From contig CAUYUJ010004006.1 in the NCBI GenBank assembly GCA_963575745.1, positions 1 through 64,000 of the forward strand: DNA of 64,000 nucleotides, given 5' to 3'. Under the pieces are notes generated by a model. It saw only the letters and a program-made list of their open reading frames with translations. It had not been told where the DNA came from and made no database searches. Position numbers and translations under genes: made by a program. This document shows positions 40,997 to 51,150 of this stretch, in pieces (the first letter of the stretch is position 1; every line of letters begins with the position of its first letter). The DNA is from Prorocentrum cordatum (taxonomy: Eukaryota > Sar > Dinophyceae > Prorocentrales > Prorocentraceae).

Positions 40997-41700
40997 AACA
41001 ATCCGCACCGCGGGAACCCACTTCAGCCACGCACCAAGGGACAGTGTAAGACTGTTCGGCCCCCTCACTCTGATGATGTACGCAAGCTCTCGTCAAGCCA
41101 ATCAAACCAAACTATGAGTTTCGCAAGTGGGTGAACAAAGACATGGAGATTCCAAATCAAAACCCGGGCAACCAAGCGCGAGCCCGAAATGAAAACCGTC
41201 ACGAAAGCGCAGGTTGAGGAGGATGAAAGCGCGTTTTGCCACCTCACTCTTTGTGAGGATCTGCGTCGAAGCCACGCCGAATTGGACTGGCATTGGCCGC
41301 ATTGGCCAAGGGGGGCCCTATGCGCCCTATTTACAATCTGTATTCACACAACGGCGGTTTCTATTCACAGAGGCCGAAGGCACGCTGGCGGCATCACACG
41401 CTGAGCGTTGCGCCAAGCCTCGGCCGCTCGGTGCCCTCGGCGTCTACGGGCTTCTCGGGGCTCGCCTCCCCGACGACGAGCCAATCCTCCTCCGCCTTCG
41501 GGGCGGCGCCCCCCTCCGGAGCGGCGCGGCTCCGCGACAGCACGTCGCCCCCGCCCGCGGGGCCGCCGCGCGCGCGGGCGCCGGGTGTGGCGGCCAGGCC
41601 GGCGGCGGCACGGGCGGCCTCCACGCCGCTCTGCCGCAGCTCCGCCCACTCGCCTCTGGGTGAGCCAACAGGGGGCCCAGCTGAGAGGAGGTGGTGCAGG
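40997..41700. other. Unique spacer, ordinary complexity
   Basis: Contains short open frames on both strands (for example plus strand 41189-41404) without recognised domains, and very GC-rich sequence from 41400. It may include the 3' part of the DCD gene. Confidence 0.45.
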
Positions 41701-41943
41701 AGAAGTGGGGCAGGCGCGCTGCAGACGTATCGCGCCGGGGAGCTGTGGATTGCGTCGTGTTGCAAGCAGCGCACGGCACGGAAAAGTACAGCGATACATC
41801 TGCGCCCCGGAGATTGATTGCACGCCCCAGATGTACTGCAACCCCACGAATCGATTGCACCAAATCTATTGCACCACCCCCTTGTCGCTGACTCCCTTTT
41901 GGGTCAACCCGATCACCCTCGTCGTCGCAGCCCCCTGCCGGCA

Positions 41944-42466
41944 GCAGGCTCGAGATCAGCCGCTGCATCTCCCAGGCCGTCTTCGGGCCGCTGGAGACCC
42001 ACCCGCGCGTCATGCCGCGCGGCCGGTAGCCGTGCTCGGGGGCCTCGAAGAGGACCTGGGCCTCAAACCTGCCGCCGAAGGCCTCCGGCACGATCTCCAG
42101 GTCCGGCGTGCCCCGGGCAGCCAGGGGGCCGAAGACGTGGCGGCTCTCGTAGTTCAGCAGGAAGAGCTGGCAGCCTGGCCGGATGATGCGCCGCATGGCG
42201 GCCAGCTCCCAGCCCGGGGAGGCCAGGAGCCGCAGCGACTGGCACGTGTGCTGCGTGGCGTGGCTGCACAGGAAGAGGTAGCACCACTCCGGCGGCGGCG
42301 GCGCCGCCCGGTGGACTGCGGCGGCGTGCTGCTGGCGCTGCGCGGGGCCGTCCTCGCGGGGAGCCGCCCACAGGCCCGGCGGAGCCGCGGGCGGCGGCGG
42401 CGGCGGGGCGAGCCGCGGCGCGACGGCGGGCGGCCCCCCGAGGAGAGGAAGGAGCGGCACGAGCAA
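41944..42466 (-). CDS. DCD-domain protein, partial (minus strand)
   Basis: About 110 residues encoded at 42283-41951 match the layout of the DCD (Development and Cell Death) domain: an opening CYLFLCSHATQHTC, then a hydrophobic core RIIRPGCQLFLLNYESRHVFGP-like strand pair, an acidic EIVPEAFGGRF and AQVLF closing the barrel, then a C-terminal helix TAWEMQRLISSLL. In the family the matching stretches are FLF/LYN-type strands, the Gly-x-Phe/Ala-x turn and PAQVRF. DCD domains occur in plant and protist stress or cell-death proteins; their ligand is unclear. Upstream the frame is Pro/Ala-rich with no ATG, so the first exon lies elsewhere. A stop or intron follows near 41940. Confidence 0.68.
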
Positions 42467-42512
42467 GGGCTCTCGGAGGCCCGCGCGGACTCCGCGCGTC
42501 GGCGCTGGCGAA

Positions 42513-42664
42513 GCATCGCTTCGCCGATCCCTGTCCCCACTGGCGTGGCCTCGGCCCCACTGGGCGACTTGCCCACCCAGGTGTGGAAATGCACTGCTCC
42601 CTTCTGGTCTCGCGGGGCCTGCCCCTCACCACCTGGGGGGGGCGGGGATCGGAGAAGACGATGT
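42513..42664. mobile_element. MITE, family 5, copy 1
   Basis: GCATCGCTTCGCCGATCCCT at the left faces the complement of CATCGTCTTCTCCGATCCCC at the right; internal CCACTGGCGTGGCCTCGGCC is shared with the copy at 45355-45542. Length about 152 bp, no coding. It starts 47 bp upstream (in gene orientation) of the DCD open frame. Confidence 0.75.
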
Positions 42665-43018
42665 CGACTGGAGGCGCCGCAAGGGAGGGCTGGCCCCGGC
42701 GCCGAGCCAAACAGCCCGCGCGGACCTCGGAGAGCGGACGCCCACGCCGCGCGTTCTCCCTCGGTGCCGGTGCGCGTCGTGCTGGGTGGCGCCGCCCGGC
42801 GGCGGGTGAGCCGTCCCCGGAGCCCCAGGCGGAGCCGCGGGCGCCGGCGGCGGCGGGGCGGCGCGCTGCTGGTGCTGCGCCGCGCGCTCGGCGTGCGCGG
42901 CCGCCGGCTCGCCCTGCGCAGCGCGGCGTGCGCCGGGGTCGCCAGCGCCGCCCGCGGCGAGGTGGACCCAGTCCTCTTCCTCATCCGCCTCGGCGGCACG
43001 CACGCCCAGACGCCCAGA
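42665..43018. other. Very GC-rich spacer
   Basis: GGCGGCGG and CGCCGCGC runs dominate; frames on both strands are compositional. A 5' exon of the DCD gene could lie here on the minus strand but I cannot place it. Confidence 0.45.
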
Positions 43019-43034
43019 CAGCCGACGACGACGC

Positions 43035-43070
<36 letters not shown>
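43019..43070. repeat. (GAC)n tract
   Basis: About fifteen GAC triplets with one GCC interruption. Confidence 0.95.
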
Positions 43071-43128
43071 GTGCAGCTCGTTTCTTGAAATCTGCCACGC
43101 CCCACCCTTCGCGTATCGGCTACACGCA

Positions 43129-43287
43129 AGAGTGACCCTGGGTAAGACTGACCTTTGGTGCGCGGATTCTGGGGGGCCGCGGGGGGACCGAACACACGCG
43201 CACAAGACGCTACTGCCGCATCGCGTTCGGCTGTCGGGGGACCCCATTGGGCCCGCACCAAAGGTCACTCCGGCGCAAGGTCACTCT
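43129..43287. mobile_element. MITE, family 6, best copy
   Basis: 159 bp with inverted ends: AGAGTGACCCTGGGTAAGAC and TGACCTTTGGTGCG at the left, CGCACCAAAGGTCACTCCGG and AAGGTCACTCT at the right. A degraded copy is at 7827-7977; loose GGTCACCCCGG relatives occur near 44645-44715. Confidence 0.83.
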
Positions 43288-43291
43288 TCTA

Positions 43292-43450
43292 GGGCTCCCA
43301 ACTTCGCGCTTCGCGCTCCGCGAAGCGCGAAGCGCGAATAACTTCGCGCTCTCGCGCCGCCCCCCAAAGGTAAATAAGGAGCACGAGGAGGAAGGGGAGC
43401 AGGAACGAGGACCGCGAAGCGCGAATAACCTCGCGCCCTCGTGGGAGCCC
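43292..43450. repeat. Dispersed CTTCGCG hairpin repeat, copy 2
   Basis: GGGCTCCCAACTTCGCGCTT at the left is answered by CGCGCCCTCGTGGGAGCCC at the right, and GCGCGAAGCG palindromes fill the interior; matches 2846-3010 at the left end. Confidence 0.78.
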
Positions 43451-43662
43451 GTGACTCTTACGACCAGTCGAGCGCAAGGGCTGGCAGACTCAGACCCAGA
43501 GAGCTCCCGGCACGCCCGGCACCCGCTGCAGGCTGCGGCCGCCAGGCCTGGAGAATGCCCTGCGTTCCCTGGGCACCCCGCCTCGCGCCGTCGACCTATG
43601 GGCGGCTGCACACCGCGGCCGCCGGCCTTCACGGCCTCCCCCGGGGCCGTAGGCGACCCGCG

Positions 43663-43856
43663 GAGGAGGAGGAGGAGGAGGAGGAGAAGGAGGAGGAGGC
43701 GGAGGAGGAGGAGGAGGAGGAGGAGGAGGAGGAGGAGGGAGGAGGAGGAGGAGGAGGAGGGAGGAGGAGGAGGAGGAGGAGGGAGGAGGAGGGAGGGAGG
43801 AGGAGGAGGAGGAGGAGGAGGGAGGAGGAGGAGGAGGAGGAGGAGGAGGAGGACGG
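43663..43856. repeat. (GGA)n tract
   Basis: GGA triplets with GGAGGGA shifts, about 190 bp. Confidence 0.95.
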
Positions 43857-44330
43857 GTCGCCCAAGCCCTTCGGAGAAACCCTCCACGCCAGCCCCCCCG
43901 AGGGTCCTGGTGCCCTAGGTATCCCGCCTCGCGTTCTCGGGCGGGGATCGCTCGGAGCAGAATAACGTGTTCAGCCCTGGCGTGTTTCCTCCACTTCGGC
44001 CCCTGGCGGCCGCTCTTGTAGCCCAGGGTGGGGGGAAGCGGCCGAGACATACAAAACCGCCTCGTCGGGTGTCTGAGTGGCCCTGGCAAAGAGTGCCCTC
44101 TGGTGCGCCGCCTGCCAATCGATGCATGCAATACCGACCCGCGTGCCCTGAATTTCTGTTCAGACGCTCCCCTGATCGGGTTGCCGATGACGGGCGCAGC
44201 ATGAGACGTGCAAACCGCACCAGAGGCCAGCCTCGAAATGCCGCGTCGCAGTGGGAAGCAGTCGCCCGATCGCTGCGCGGGATGCGACAGTAGCGGCCCG
44301 TGTGCCCTGGGCTTGCCTCCCCCCCGTGCC
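43857..44330. other. Unique spacer
   Basis: Ordinary-complexity sequence with short open frames on both strands, none recognised. Confidence 0.45.
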
Positions 44331-44575
44331 TAGAGGCATCCTAGATGGGGTCCGAGTAGATGGGGTCGGAGGATCGCGCCAGATCGCCGATGCATCACCG
44401 ATCCATCGGCGATGCATCGGCGATGCATCGGCGATGCATCGTCGACGTTGGCGGTGCATCGACGACGCCGACGTGAAGCAAAACGGGCTCCAAATCGAGC
44501 CGCACCGGCGATGCATCGGCGATGCGGCGCGATGTTCCGACCCCATCAACTCCGACCCCATCTGGGAGGCCTCTA
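44331..44575. mobile_element. Foldback element, family 10
   Basis: Inverted ends of about 65 bp: TAGAGGCATCCTAGATGGGG and GAGTAGATGGGGTCGGAGGA at the left, their complements at the right (GACCCCATCAACTCCGACCC, CTGGGAGGCCTCTA). The interior carries tandem CGGCGATGCAT octamer-like units, each with the palindrome ATGCAT. About 245 bp, no coding. Confidence 0.85.
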
Positions 44576-44799
44576 TCCTCCTCCTGTGCTTCGACTCATC
44601 ATTCAAGTGGCTTGCGCCTCTCCGCCGACCCCAGGAGGACAAAGGTCACGGGCCAAAGGTCACCCCGAAGGCCGCGGGCCAGAGGTCACCCCGGCGGAGG
44701 GCCACACTTGCGTGTGCCCGGGCCTCCTCCTAGGCGCGTACCCAGGGCGCCCAGAGTCCTCAGTGCCGACCGCCACTTCGCAGGAGGCGTATCAACGCC

Positions 44800-45165
44800 A
44801 TCCCCACCTGTGAGAGGACGGGGCCCACCTCCGCCTCCTCCTCCTCCTCCGCCTCCTCCGCCTCCTCCTCGGGCCTCCGCCGCCTCCTCGGCCTCGGTGC
44901 CCGTCGGCCCGTGGTGGCCCGCGGCCGCTGGCGCTGGCTCGGCCTCCGCCCAGGGGTCGCGAGGCCGCGGGTCGCCGAGGGCCCCCGCGGGCCGGTGCGC
45001 CTCGCCGGCCGCCTCCCGCACGGCGCCCTGCTCCTCCGTCTCCTCCAGGCAGCCACGCGTGGAGCGGCGAAGACAGCACATCTCACGCGGGATGGCACAG
45101 CGACCCAACTTGCGCCGCACCTCATGCGGGCCGCCAGCGCGGCACACTGGAAGGGGGTCGCTCAC
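44800..45165 (-). CDS. Putative minus-strand exon, acidic, unknown
   Basis: The minus-strand frame reads RKLGRCAIPREMCCLRRSTR, then an acidic Glu/Ala-rich stretch (GCLEETEEQGAVREAAGEAH and EAEPAPAAAGHHGPTGTEAE), then enters a poly-Gly run from the CCT/GCC triplets at 44825-44880. Codon mix is protein-like but no domain is recognised and no ATG is defined. The other strand is also open. Confidence 0.33.
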
Positions 45166-45354
45166 GCGCCACCTTGCGCGAGCAGCTCAACGGCGAATGT
45201 CGCCACAGCCGAACCCACTTTTCTGCGTCGCTCATGTGAACCCGAGCCCTGCAGGTCAGATGTCCGAAACGCCGGCAAGGGTTCGGAGAGTTCGAAGGAT
45301 GGCTGCGGCCAGATGGACCCAAGCGGGGTGTCCGATACCCCAGCGTCGAGTTGA

Positions 45355-45542
45355 GCATCGTTGAACAGATCCCCATTCCCACCGGCGTGACCTTGGCCCC
45401 ACTGGCCGATTTATCACCACACCCAATGGGGACATATACTGTCCTCTTCGGGCTTCGTAGGACCTATCCCCAAATGAGGGGGGCTGGCGGGGCTGAGATA
45501 CCATCCATGGCTCACAGGGGATGGGGATAAGTCAGACGATGC
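45355..45542. mobile_element. MITE, family 5, copy 2
   Basis: GCATCGTTGAACAGATCCCC at the left faces the complement of GCATCGTCTGACTTATCCCC at the right. CCACCGGCGTGACCTTGGCC inside matches 42513-42664. About 188 bp. Confidence 0.75.
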
Positions 45543-45880
45543 TGATGAGGTGGACCCGCAGGGTGCAGTGAGGACGCGCATCAAGAAACCAGTTGCGTTT
45601 CGTCTGGGTGCCTTTGGTTTCTTCGCTGCGCGCGCCGCGCGGCGACTTCCCGCGGCCGTTAAGAAGCTGCTGCATTCGGGGTGTCCTGAGTTCCCTCCCG
45701 ATCTGCACCTGGTGCGCGGACTGTCAGTGTTGGGCTTCTCGAGAAGGTTTCTTGCGGCCGCGTCTGCACTAAAGGGCTCCCAAGAGTCCTGCAGCAACCC
45801 ATGGGAGCACACTATACCATCTTGTCTGCCCCTGCGAATCGGCGCTCCTCGACGCTACATCGACGCCAATCGACGCTAGC
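45543..45880. other. Open region on both strands, possible exon
   Basis: Plus strand (45550-45879) reads VRTRIKKPVAFRLGAFGFFA and VRGLSVLGFSRRFLAAASAL; minus strand (45550-45812) reads AAARNLLEKPNTDSPRTRCR. Either could be an exon, neither has an ATG, and no family is recognised. Just right of it lie four TCGACGCTA-type short repeats (45850-45905). Confidence 0.3.
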
Positions 45881-46012
45881 CGACGCTAAATAATCGACGC
45901 CACATCGGCGCCCCCTTATCGACTATCAAAGGCTGGCACACGCTAGTGCACTCCAACGGACACTAATGCCCCAGACCCCCGACGTCATGATTTTTGTTCA
46001 TGGCCTGACCCT

Positions 46013-46120
46013 CAGGAGTCTGGAGCCTTTCCGGGGGACAGATTGTTCATCCTGAATCGTTTTGTGACGGGCCGAAAACAGCGGAAAACTTGCAGTCACG
46101 ATTTTTCCGCTTTGCTACCG
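46013..46120 (+). repeat. Dispersed TTTCATCCTGAGTCG repeat, diverged copy
   Basis: TTGTTCATCCTGAATCGTTT, GTGACGGGCCGAAAACAGCG and TCACGATTTTT follow the order of the better copies at 46353 and 47285. Confidence 0.65.
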
Positions 46121-46514
46121 GTACCGCTACAGCTCCCTGGACCTCCCAGGGCCCGTTTTGACCAGAACTTCGAGGCGAGTCCAGCGGTGGCGACGAGGGA
46201 CTCCCAGAAAGCCCCAAAAGGGGAAAACGAGGGAAGGGTAACGGTATGGGCACCTCTTCCTCCTCTAATCACCGAACGAGGGAACGGTAGCGACATGGGC
46301 ACCTTTCCCAAACATGCGACGTCCTGAACTTTTCTATACGGGGTCCCTGGAAGTCCCGACCCTTTCCCCGGGACCAGCTTTTCATCCTGAGTCGTTTTTT
46401 GACGGTCCCGAGGCCCGGCGAGGGCCCCCGGAGGCCGAAAGTCGCGAAAAACCTCCCGTCGTGATTGTTTTACAACGCGAGGGCGTCGGGGGATTTGCTG
46501 CCGAACGGGAAGAA

Positions 46515-46640
46515 GAGTGGGGCGAGGAGGAGGAGGAGGAGGAGGAGGAAGGGCATGAGGAGGAGCAGGAGCAGGAGCAAGAAGAGTGGAGGGAAGGAGG
46601 GGGGCGACGGCGACGAGCAGGAGGAGGTGATAAGAATAGA
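46515..46640. repeat. (GGA)n/(GCAGGA) tract
   Basis: GGA triplets then AGGAGC hexamers. Confidence 0.85.
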
Positions 46641-46667
46641 GAAGGAGGATGAGGCTCGACGCTTTGC

Positions 46668-46817
46668 TGCCGAACGACACAAGCCACAGCTCATCGCCCT
46701 CCCGGCAAGCGCGCTGCCACCGCAGCACGCCGGGGAGCGCCTCCTCATCGCTTACCAAGAGGCTGGCGCACGCCAATGCACTCCAGAGGACACCAATGAT
46801 CTGCTGCCGAACAGCGG

Positions 46818-46870
<53 letters not shown>

Positions 46871-46940
46871 AGGCCACAGCTCCTCGCCCTCCTGGCAGGC
46901 CCGCTGCCACCGCAGCGCGCCCGGGGGCGGCACCTGGGCG
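46668..46940 (+). repeat. Duplicated 65-bp segment around an (ACG)n tract
   Basis: GCCACAGCTCATCGCCCTCC at about 46683 recurs as GCCACAGCTCCTCGCCCTCC at about 46873, both followed by CTGCCACCGCAGC. An ACG run (46814-46870) lies between. The CACGCCAATGCACTCCAG(A)GGACAC segment near 46770 resembles 45950. Confidence 0.8.
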
Positions 46941-47284
46941 CGCTCCTGCGGCGGCCTGCCGGGGGCCACCGCGCTGGGGGCCGCCGCCGCGGCCACCGCC
47001 GCGGCCTCTGGGGCGCGGCCCTGCGCGGGCGGTGAGCTGGCGGGCTGCTGGGCCGCACCTTAGGTCCCCAGGCAGGATCGCGTCGTGAGATACATAGACA
47101 TCAGGGCGGGAGGTTTTGGGCCATTGCCGGCCTCGGGGGGCCCTCGCCGGGCCTCGGGACCGTCAAAAAACGACTCCGGATGAAAAGCCGGTCCCAGGGA
47201 AAGGGTTGGGACAATAAAAATCAAAGCTACTGCAAAAACCATCCCGTACCAATGTTTGATTATTTTTGAACCCAGAGATCCGAC

Positions 47285-47405
47285 GTCGTGCTTTTTTCAG
47301 TACAGGGTCCCTGGTATTTCATCCTGAGTTTATTTCTTGACAGTCCCGAGGCCCGGTGAGGGCCCCTATCGAGGCCGAAAGCTGCGGAAAACCTCCGTCG
47401 CATTT
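47285..47405 (+). repeat. Dispersed TTTCATCCTGAGT repeat, direct copy
   Basis: GGTCCCTGG, TTTCATCCTGAGT, TTGACAGTCCCGAGGCCCGG, GAGGCCGAAAGCTGCGGAAA and CCTCCGTCGCATTTTT match 46330-46467 in the same orientation. Confidence 0.8.
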
Positions 47406-48340
47406 TTCCAACACGTTGGATCTCTGGGAACATTCCTCCTGCAGAAGGCCGTGCCCGACGTGAGCCGCACCCGGCTCGCGCGGGCCGCCTTGGGCCATGG
47501 GCCGCCTGCCGCCCCGGCCGCCCCCCCGCGCGGCGCCCTTTTTGGCGCAGGCCGCCCTGTGCCGCGCAGGCCGCCCCGCTGGGCGGAGCGTCCGGGCCAA
47601 AGGCGTGGGCGCCAAAGGCTCGGGCCAAAGGCTGCCAGGAGCGCGAGGAGTGCAAGCGCATTCTGCGATCGACTTGTGAACGTAACGTTCGATCGAGCGG
47701 TCAACGCACTGCATCGTCACGGAATGTCTGCCGCGCACACTGAAAGCCTTTAGGCTCTGTAGCGACTACAGCGCCCTAGGCTCACTGCACTGTACCCAGT
47801 GCTGGTCGGCAGTTCTGGCCAGGCAGAGCATTGGAGAGCATTGGCAGCCAGGTTGGAAAAGGTAACAGCCCAATCCAGAGGAGGCATGGCATTTCTTTCC
47901 TTGCCAGCAGAACAAGTGAGCGTTTTTTTGTTTTGATTCGGCGTTTCGACATTGGGCGGAAAGGGTGGGGAGGGGGGGTCTGGCTTCAGACCTCTGCTTA
48001 GTGCGACTGTTTGCAAGAGTGCTGCCTCTGGGGGAGACTCCACCCGCTCGAAACAGGCGCCTAAGAAAAACAAAATCTACTCCATGGGGGGGGAGGAGGG
48101 GGGTTGGGGCCCGCGCCGATCACCAAAAACAATGAATAAAAACTATCACCAATCAGTCAAGGAAAGGTTGTATGCCTGATGCGATCAAAAAAAAGTGTTG
48201 GTGAATAGAACAAGTCTCCAGCGCGAATAGGCATTGCAACGGCAAGATGCGTATGTCACGGAATACCTCTTGGAGGCGGTGTGGACATGAACTGGGTTAT
48301 TCAGAGATGATGGCAGCTAGCCGAGAGGCGGCTTGGAAAA
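47406..48340. other. Unique spacer
   Basis: GC-rich to about 47640, then ordinary-complexity and locally AT-richer sequence with A-runs (48060-48200). Open frames on both strands carry no recognised domain. Confidence 0.45.
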
Positions 48341-48342
48341 GG

Positions 48343-48369
48343 ACATATATATATATATATATATATATC
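48343..48369. repeat. (TA)n run
   Basis: Thirteen or so TA dinucleotides. Confidence 0.95.
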
Positions 48370-48660
48370 GGCAGAGAGAAGGGGGCAGCAGGAACGGGCG
48401 GCCGAGACGCGGACAGAAGGGCCACCTTGGGGTTCGGGAGGGGCCCCGGTTCTCGTGCCCGAGATCTGGGCGGGGCGGGGCGGGGGGACCCAGTCGTGGC
48501 CGAGGCCCGCCGCAGCCCGAGAGGCTCCTCCGCTCCCTGCTCGGCGTTCCCCGTGGCGGCACGCCGACTGCAGCCCCTCGGAGGCCCGCGCACATCTCTT
48601 GGACCGGCGCTGACGCCGCCCCCCAGCGCGCTCCGAGAACTCCGCGCTGACATCCGAAAG

Positions 48661-48846
48661 TATACTCCAGATTTCGTAATAGAGGGAGGGGGGTCTCATT
48701 TCGGGGGGGGTCTCTTCCAGGCTATCTTGGAGGGCCTGGGGGGTCTGGGGACGATGTTTTGGAGGGTTCTCCCACGGGGGAGGTCTGAAATGGCTTGTCT
48801 TGGAGGGTCCAGACCCCCTCCCTTTTATCACGAAATCTGGAGTATA
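48661..48846. mobile_element. MITE, family 4, TA-flanked
   Basis: 186 bp with inverted ends of about 37 bp: TATACTCCAGATTTCGTAAT and AGGGAGGGGGGTCT at the left, AGACCCCCTCCC and ATCACGAAATCTGGAGTATA at the right. The interior holds TTGGAGGGTCT-type units. The outermost TA on each side fits the TA target of Tc1/mariner-type elements. It ends in a (TA)n run. Confidence 0.82.
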
Positions 48847-49062
48847 TATATATATATATATAAAAATAAATATCTGCATGCTGCCCAGAGAGGAGGGCAG
48901 GACCAGCCAGCCTCGGATCGGAACGCGCGCTGGATCGGGCCAGCATCGGCGCGGAGTCGAGATCAGATCGGATCGGCGGCGCCCGAACACATGCACGACT
49001 GCGTTGCGCAAGCATCGGGCCGCACCGGATCGCCGCGGTGTCAAAATCGGCTCGAGCCTGGT

Positions 49063-49258
49063 TCGGGTCGGGCGAAACGGGGGGGATAGCAAAGGGGGGG
49101 TTTGAGAATCAGCTCGCGTAGCTGATTTTCCCGGCGCCTCCCGGCGCCGGGGGCGGCTACGTATCGAGGAATGGCCCCCTCGGTGAGGCCGAAACCAGCT
49201 GCATGCAGCAAATTTCGTACCCCCCCCTTTCCCAATCCCCCCCTTTCGCCCGGCCCGA
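49063..49258. mobile_element. MITE, family 2, best copy
   Basis: 196 bp with inverted ends of about 40 bp: TCGGGTCGGGCGAAACGGGG and GATAGCAAAGGGGGG at the left, CCCCCCTTTCCCAATCCCCC and TTTCGCCCGGCCCGA at the right. Interior has the palindromes CAGCTCGCGTAGCTG and GCTGCATGCAGC. Second copy at 38231-38420. Confidence 0.87.
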
Positions 49259-49658
49259 CTGGTGCGCTCGGCATCCCTTCGGATCGGTCGAGTGGAGGTG
49301 GGCCCTGGAGGAGGCAGAGAGGCCGCAGAGCAGGGCGCCAAGAGACGCACACACAGCCAAGCACAGGAACGAGGACACGGTCTGCGGCAGGTCGGACCCC
49401 CTCGAGCAACTGGCGGATCTCCAGGGAGTCGTGGTGGCTGGCAGGCCCCTCGTCTTGTCCGGGCGTCCCGACCCACGGAAGCGCCGCCAGGGGCCCCAAC
49501 ACCAGCCAAAGAGACACGGGCCGAGCTGCATGCCTTTGACCCCTCCCCATCCCCACGCCCCCGGCGGACGTCCTCCTGTCGTCCGGGCTTCTTGTCCTCG
49601 TTGGCCTCGGAGTGCCGGTGACTCTATGGCCACCGCCGCCGCCGTCTCTATTGGGAAG
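49259..49658. other. Unique spacer between two elements
   Basis: Ordinary-complexity GC-rich sequence. Open frames on both strands; none recognised. Confidence 0.45.
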
Positions 49659-49859
49659 CACAAAGACATACTAGTACTATATGTCCTCCTTGGAGGCGCG
49701 CGTCCGACCCGAACATGTAGTATACCCATCTTGTAGTATATCGTTTCCCGAGCGGTGTGGCCAGAAAGCGCCCGCCACGACGCATATACTATAAGATTTC
49801 TCGGTGCGCGCGTCGCCCCTGGGGGGGCGACGCACATATAGTATAAGTATGTTGGGGTG
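49659..49859. mobile_element. MITE, family 3, copy 1
   Basis: 201 bp with inverted ends: CACAAAGACATACTAGTACT at the left, and at the right AGTATAAGTATGTTGGGGTG. The inner GTGCGCGCGTCGCCCCTGGG and GGGCGACGCAC form a hairpin. The copy at 57627-57827 has the same length. Confidence 0.87.
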
Positions 49860-49984
49860 TTGCCGATCTATCTCTCCCTTTCTGTCCCTCTCTCACTCTC
49901 TCTGTCTACAGATATATAAACAGATGGATACTTATGTGAGTAAAAATCATCTAGATGTAGGTTATCATACCTACCTCTCCGTGG

Positions 49985-50290
49985 GAGCAGAGCTTAGAAG
50001 CGATGAATTGTGAAGCCACATTTCCTTGTTTTCCCGGTTCGCTCGGGACATCCTCAAACATCCGAAAACTGGACACACTCCTCAAGCAGATTGCGACGTC
50101 ACGGTCCAAAAGCATTGCCTTTTGGAATAAAAGCACTTCAGCATAAAGTTTTCAAAAAAACAGTGGAATTAAATGACTGTGTGTACACACACAGAGTCGC
50201 TGGAGACATCCTCTAAAAGTCGAGCCCCATTTCAACGCGATTATGTTTCATATCAGAAAAGCAGTTTCGCCTGAGACAGGCCTTAGAAAC
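49985..50290. repeat. Diverged copies of the GAGACATCCTC dispersed repeat
   Basis: TCGGGACATCCTC near 50042, GGAGACATCCTCTAAAAG near 50200 and TTTCGCCTGAGACAGG near 50262 resemble the 64-bp satellite at 60.5-61.1 kb; the intervening sequence is locally AT-rich. Confidence 0.5.
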
Positions 50291-50304
50291 CGAGCCCCAA
50301 CCTA

Positions 50305-50745
50305 TGACCCACCCACACACTCACACACACACACAAACACACACACACACACACACGCGCGCGCAGAATACACGCAGAACACATAAGACACGCAGAACAG
50401 ACATACACACACAACAGACACACACAACACACAGAGAACACGCAACACCTTCAACACACAATCACACAGAACACACACAACACCTACAACACACAGAACA
50501 CACATACACACACATCATCGCACACACACACACAACACACACTCACATCATACACCCAACACACCCAACACAAGCAACACGCACACACAAAACACATACA
50601 CACAACACACACACACACACCTGACACACATAACACGCATAACACATGACCCTCACATAACTCACACTTAGCGCACACAACACACAACACACAACACACA
50701 ACACACATGACAAAAACCTTACACCACACACACACACACATCCTG
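50305..50745. repeat. (CA)n-rich imperfect tract
   Basis: CA dinucleotides and ACACAACAC/CAGAACACA variants for about 440 bp. Confidence 0.93.
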
Positions 50746-51057
50746 TACATGTGTGTATGAGCCTGGGCTCGCATGCGCAACTTGTGTAAGAAATTATCGA
50801 TATACGTATATACGCATGCATGTATATAGGTACCGTTCTTCATCATATCCAGCTACATACATACATGTGTATACGAAACCGTGCCTCGAGGCATGAAGTG
50901 GAGTGTCCTGAGGTTCCTTCGGATTCTCTGTACTGGTTACAATAAATCAACACTAGCACTATTATCCAATGTTAGCCAGCGTGGAACCCAAACCATGATT
51001 GCTTGCAATGTATGCGGCGCCATCTGGGTAGTGCAATCCGTCTAGTGCCGTCTATGT

Positions 51058-51150
51058 GGCGCCAAGCTATGCAAAGCTGTGCAAAGCTATGCACTGCTAT
51101 GCAAAGCAATGCAAAGCAGTGCATGCAAAGCACTGTACAGTTATGCGAAG
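51058..51150 (+). repeat. ATGCAAAGC minisatellite
   Basis: About nine imperfect 9- to 10-bp units (GCTATGCAAAGC). Confidence 0.85.

Larger units (their letters stand above)
46353..47212. repeat. 860-bp interval with 115-bp inverted arms
   Basis: Left arm 46353-46467 (GTCCCGACCCTTTCCCCGGG, TTTTCATCCTGAGTCGTTTT, CCGAGGCCCGGCGAGGGCCC, AAAACCTCCCG) is the reverse complement of 47101-47212 with few changes. Between them lie GGA and ACG tracts and a duplicated 65-bp segment. Arms belong to the dispersed family also seen at 46013, 47285 and 58880. Confidence 0.85.
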
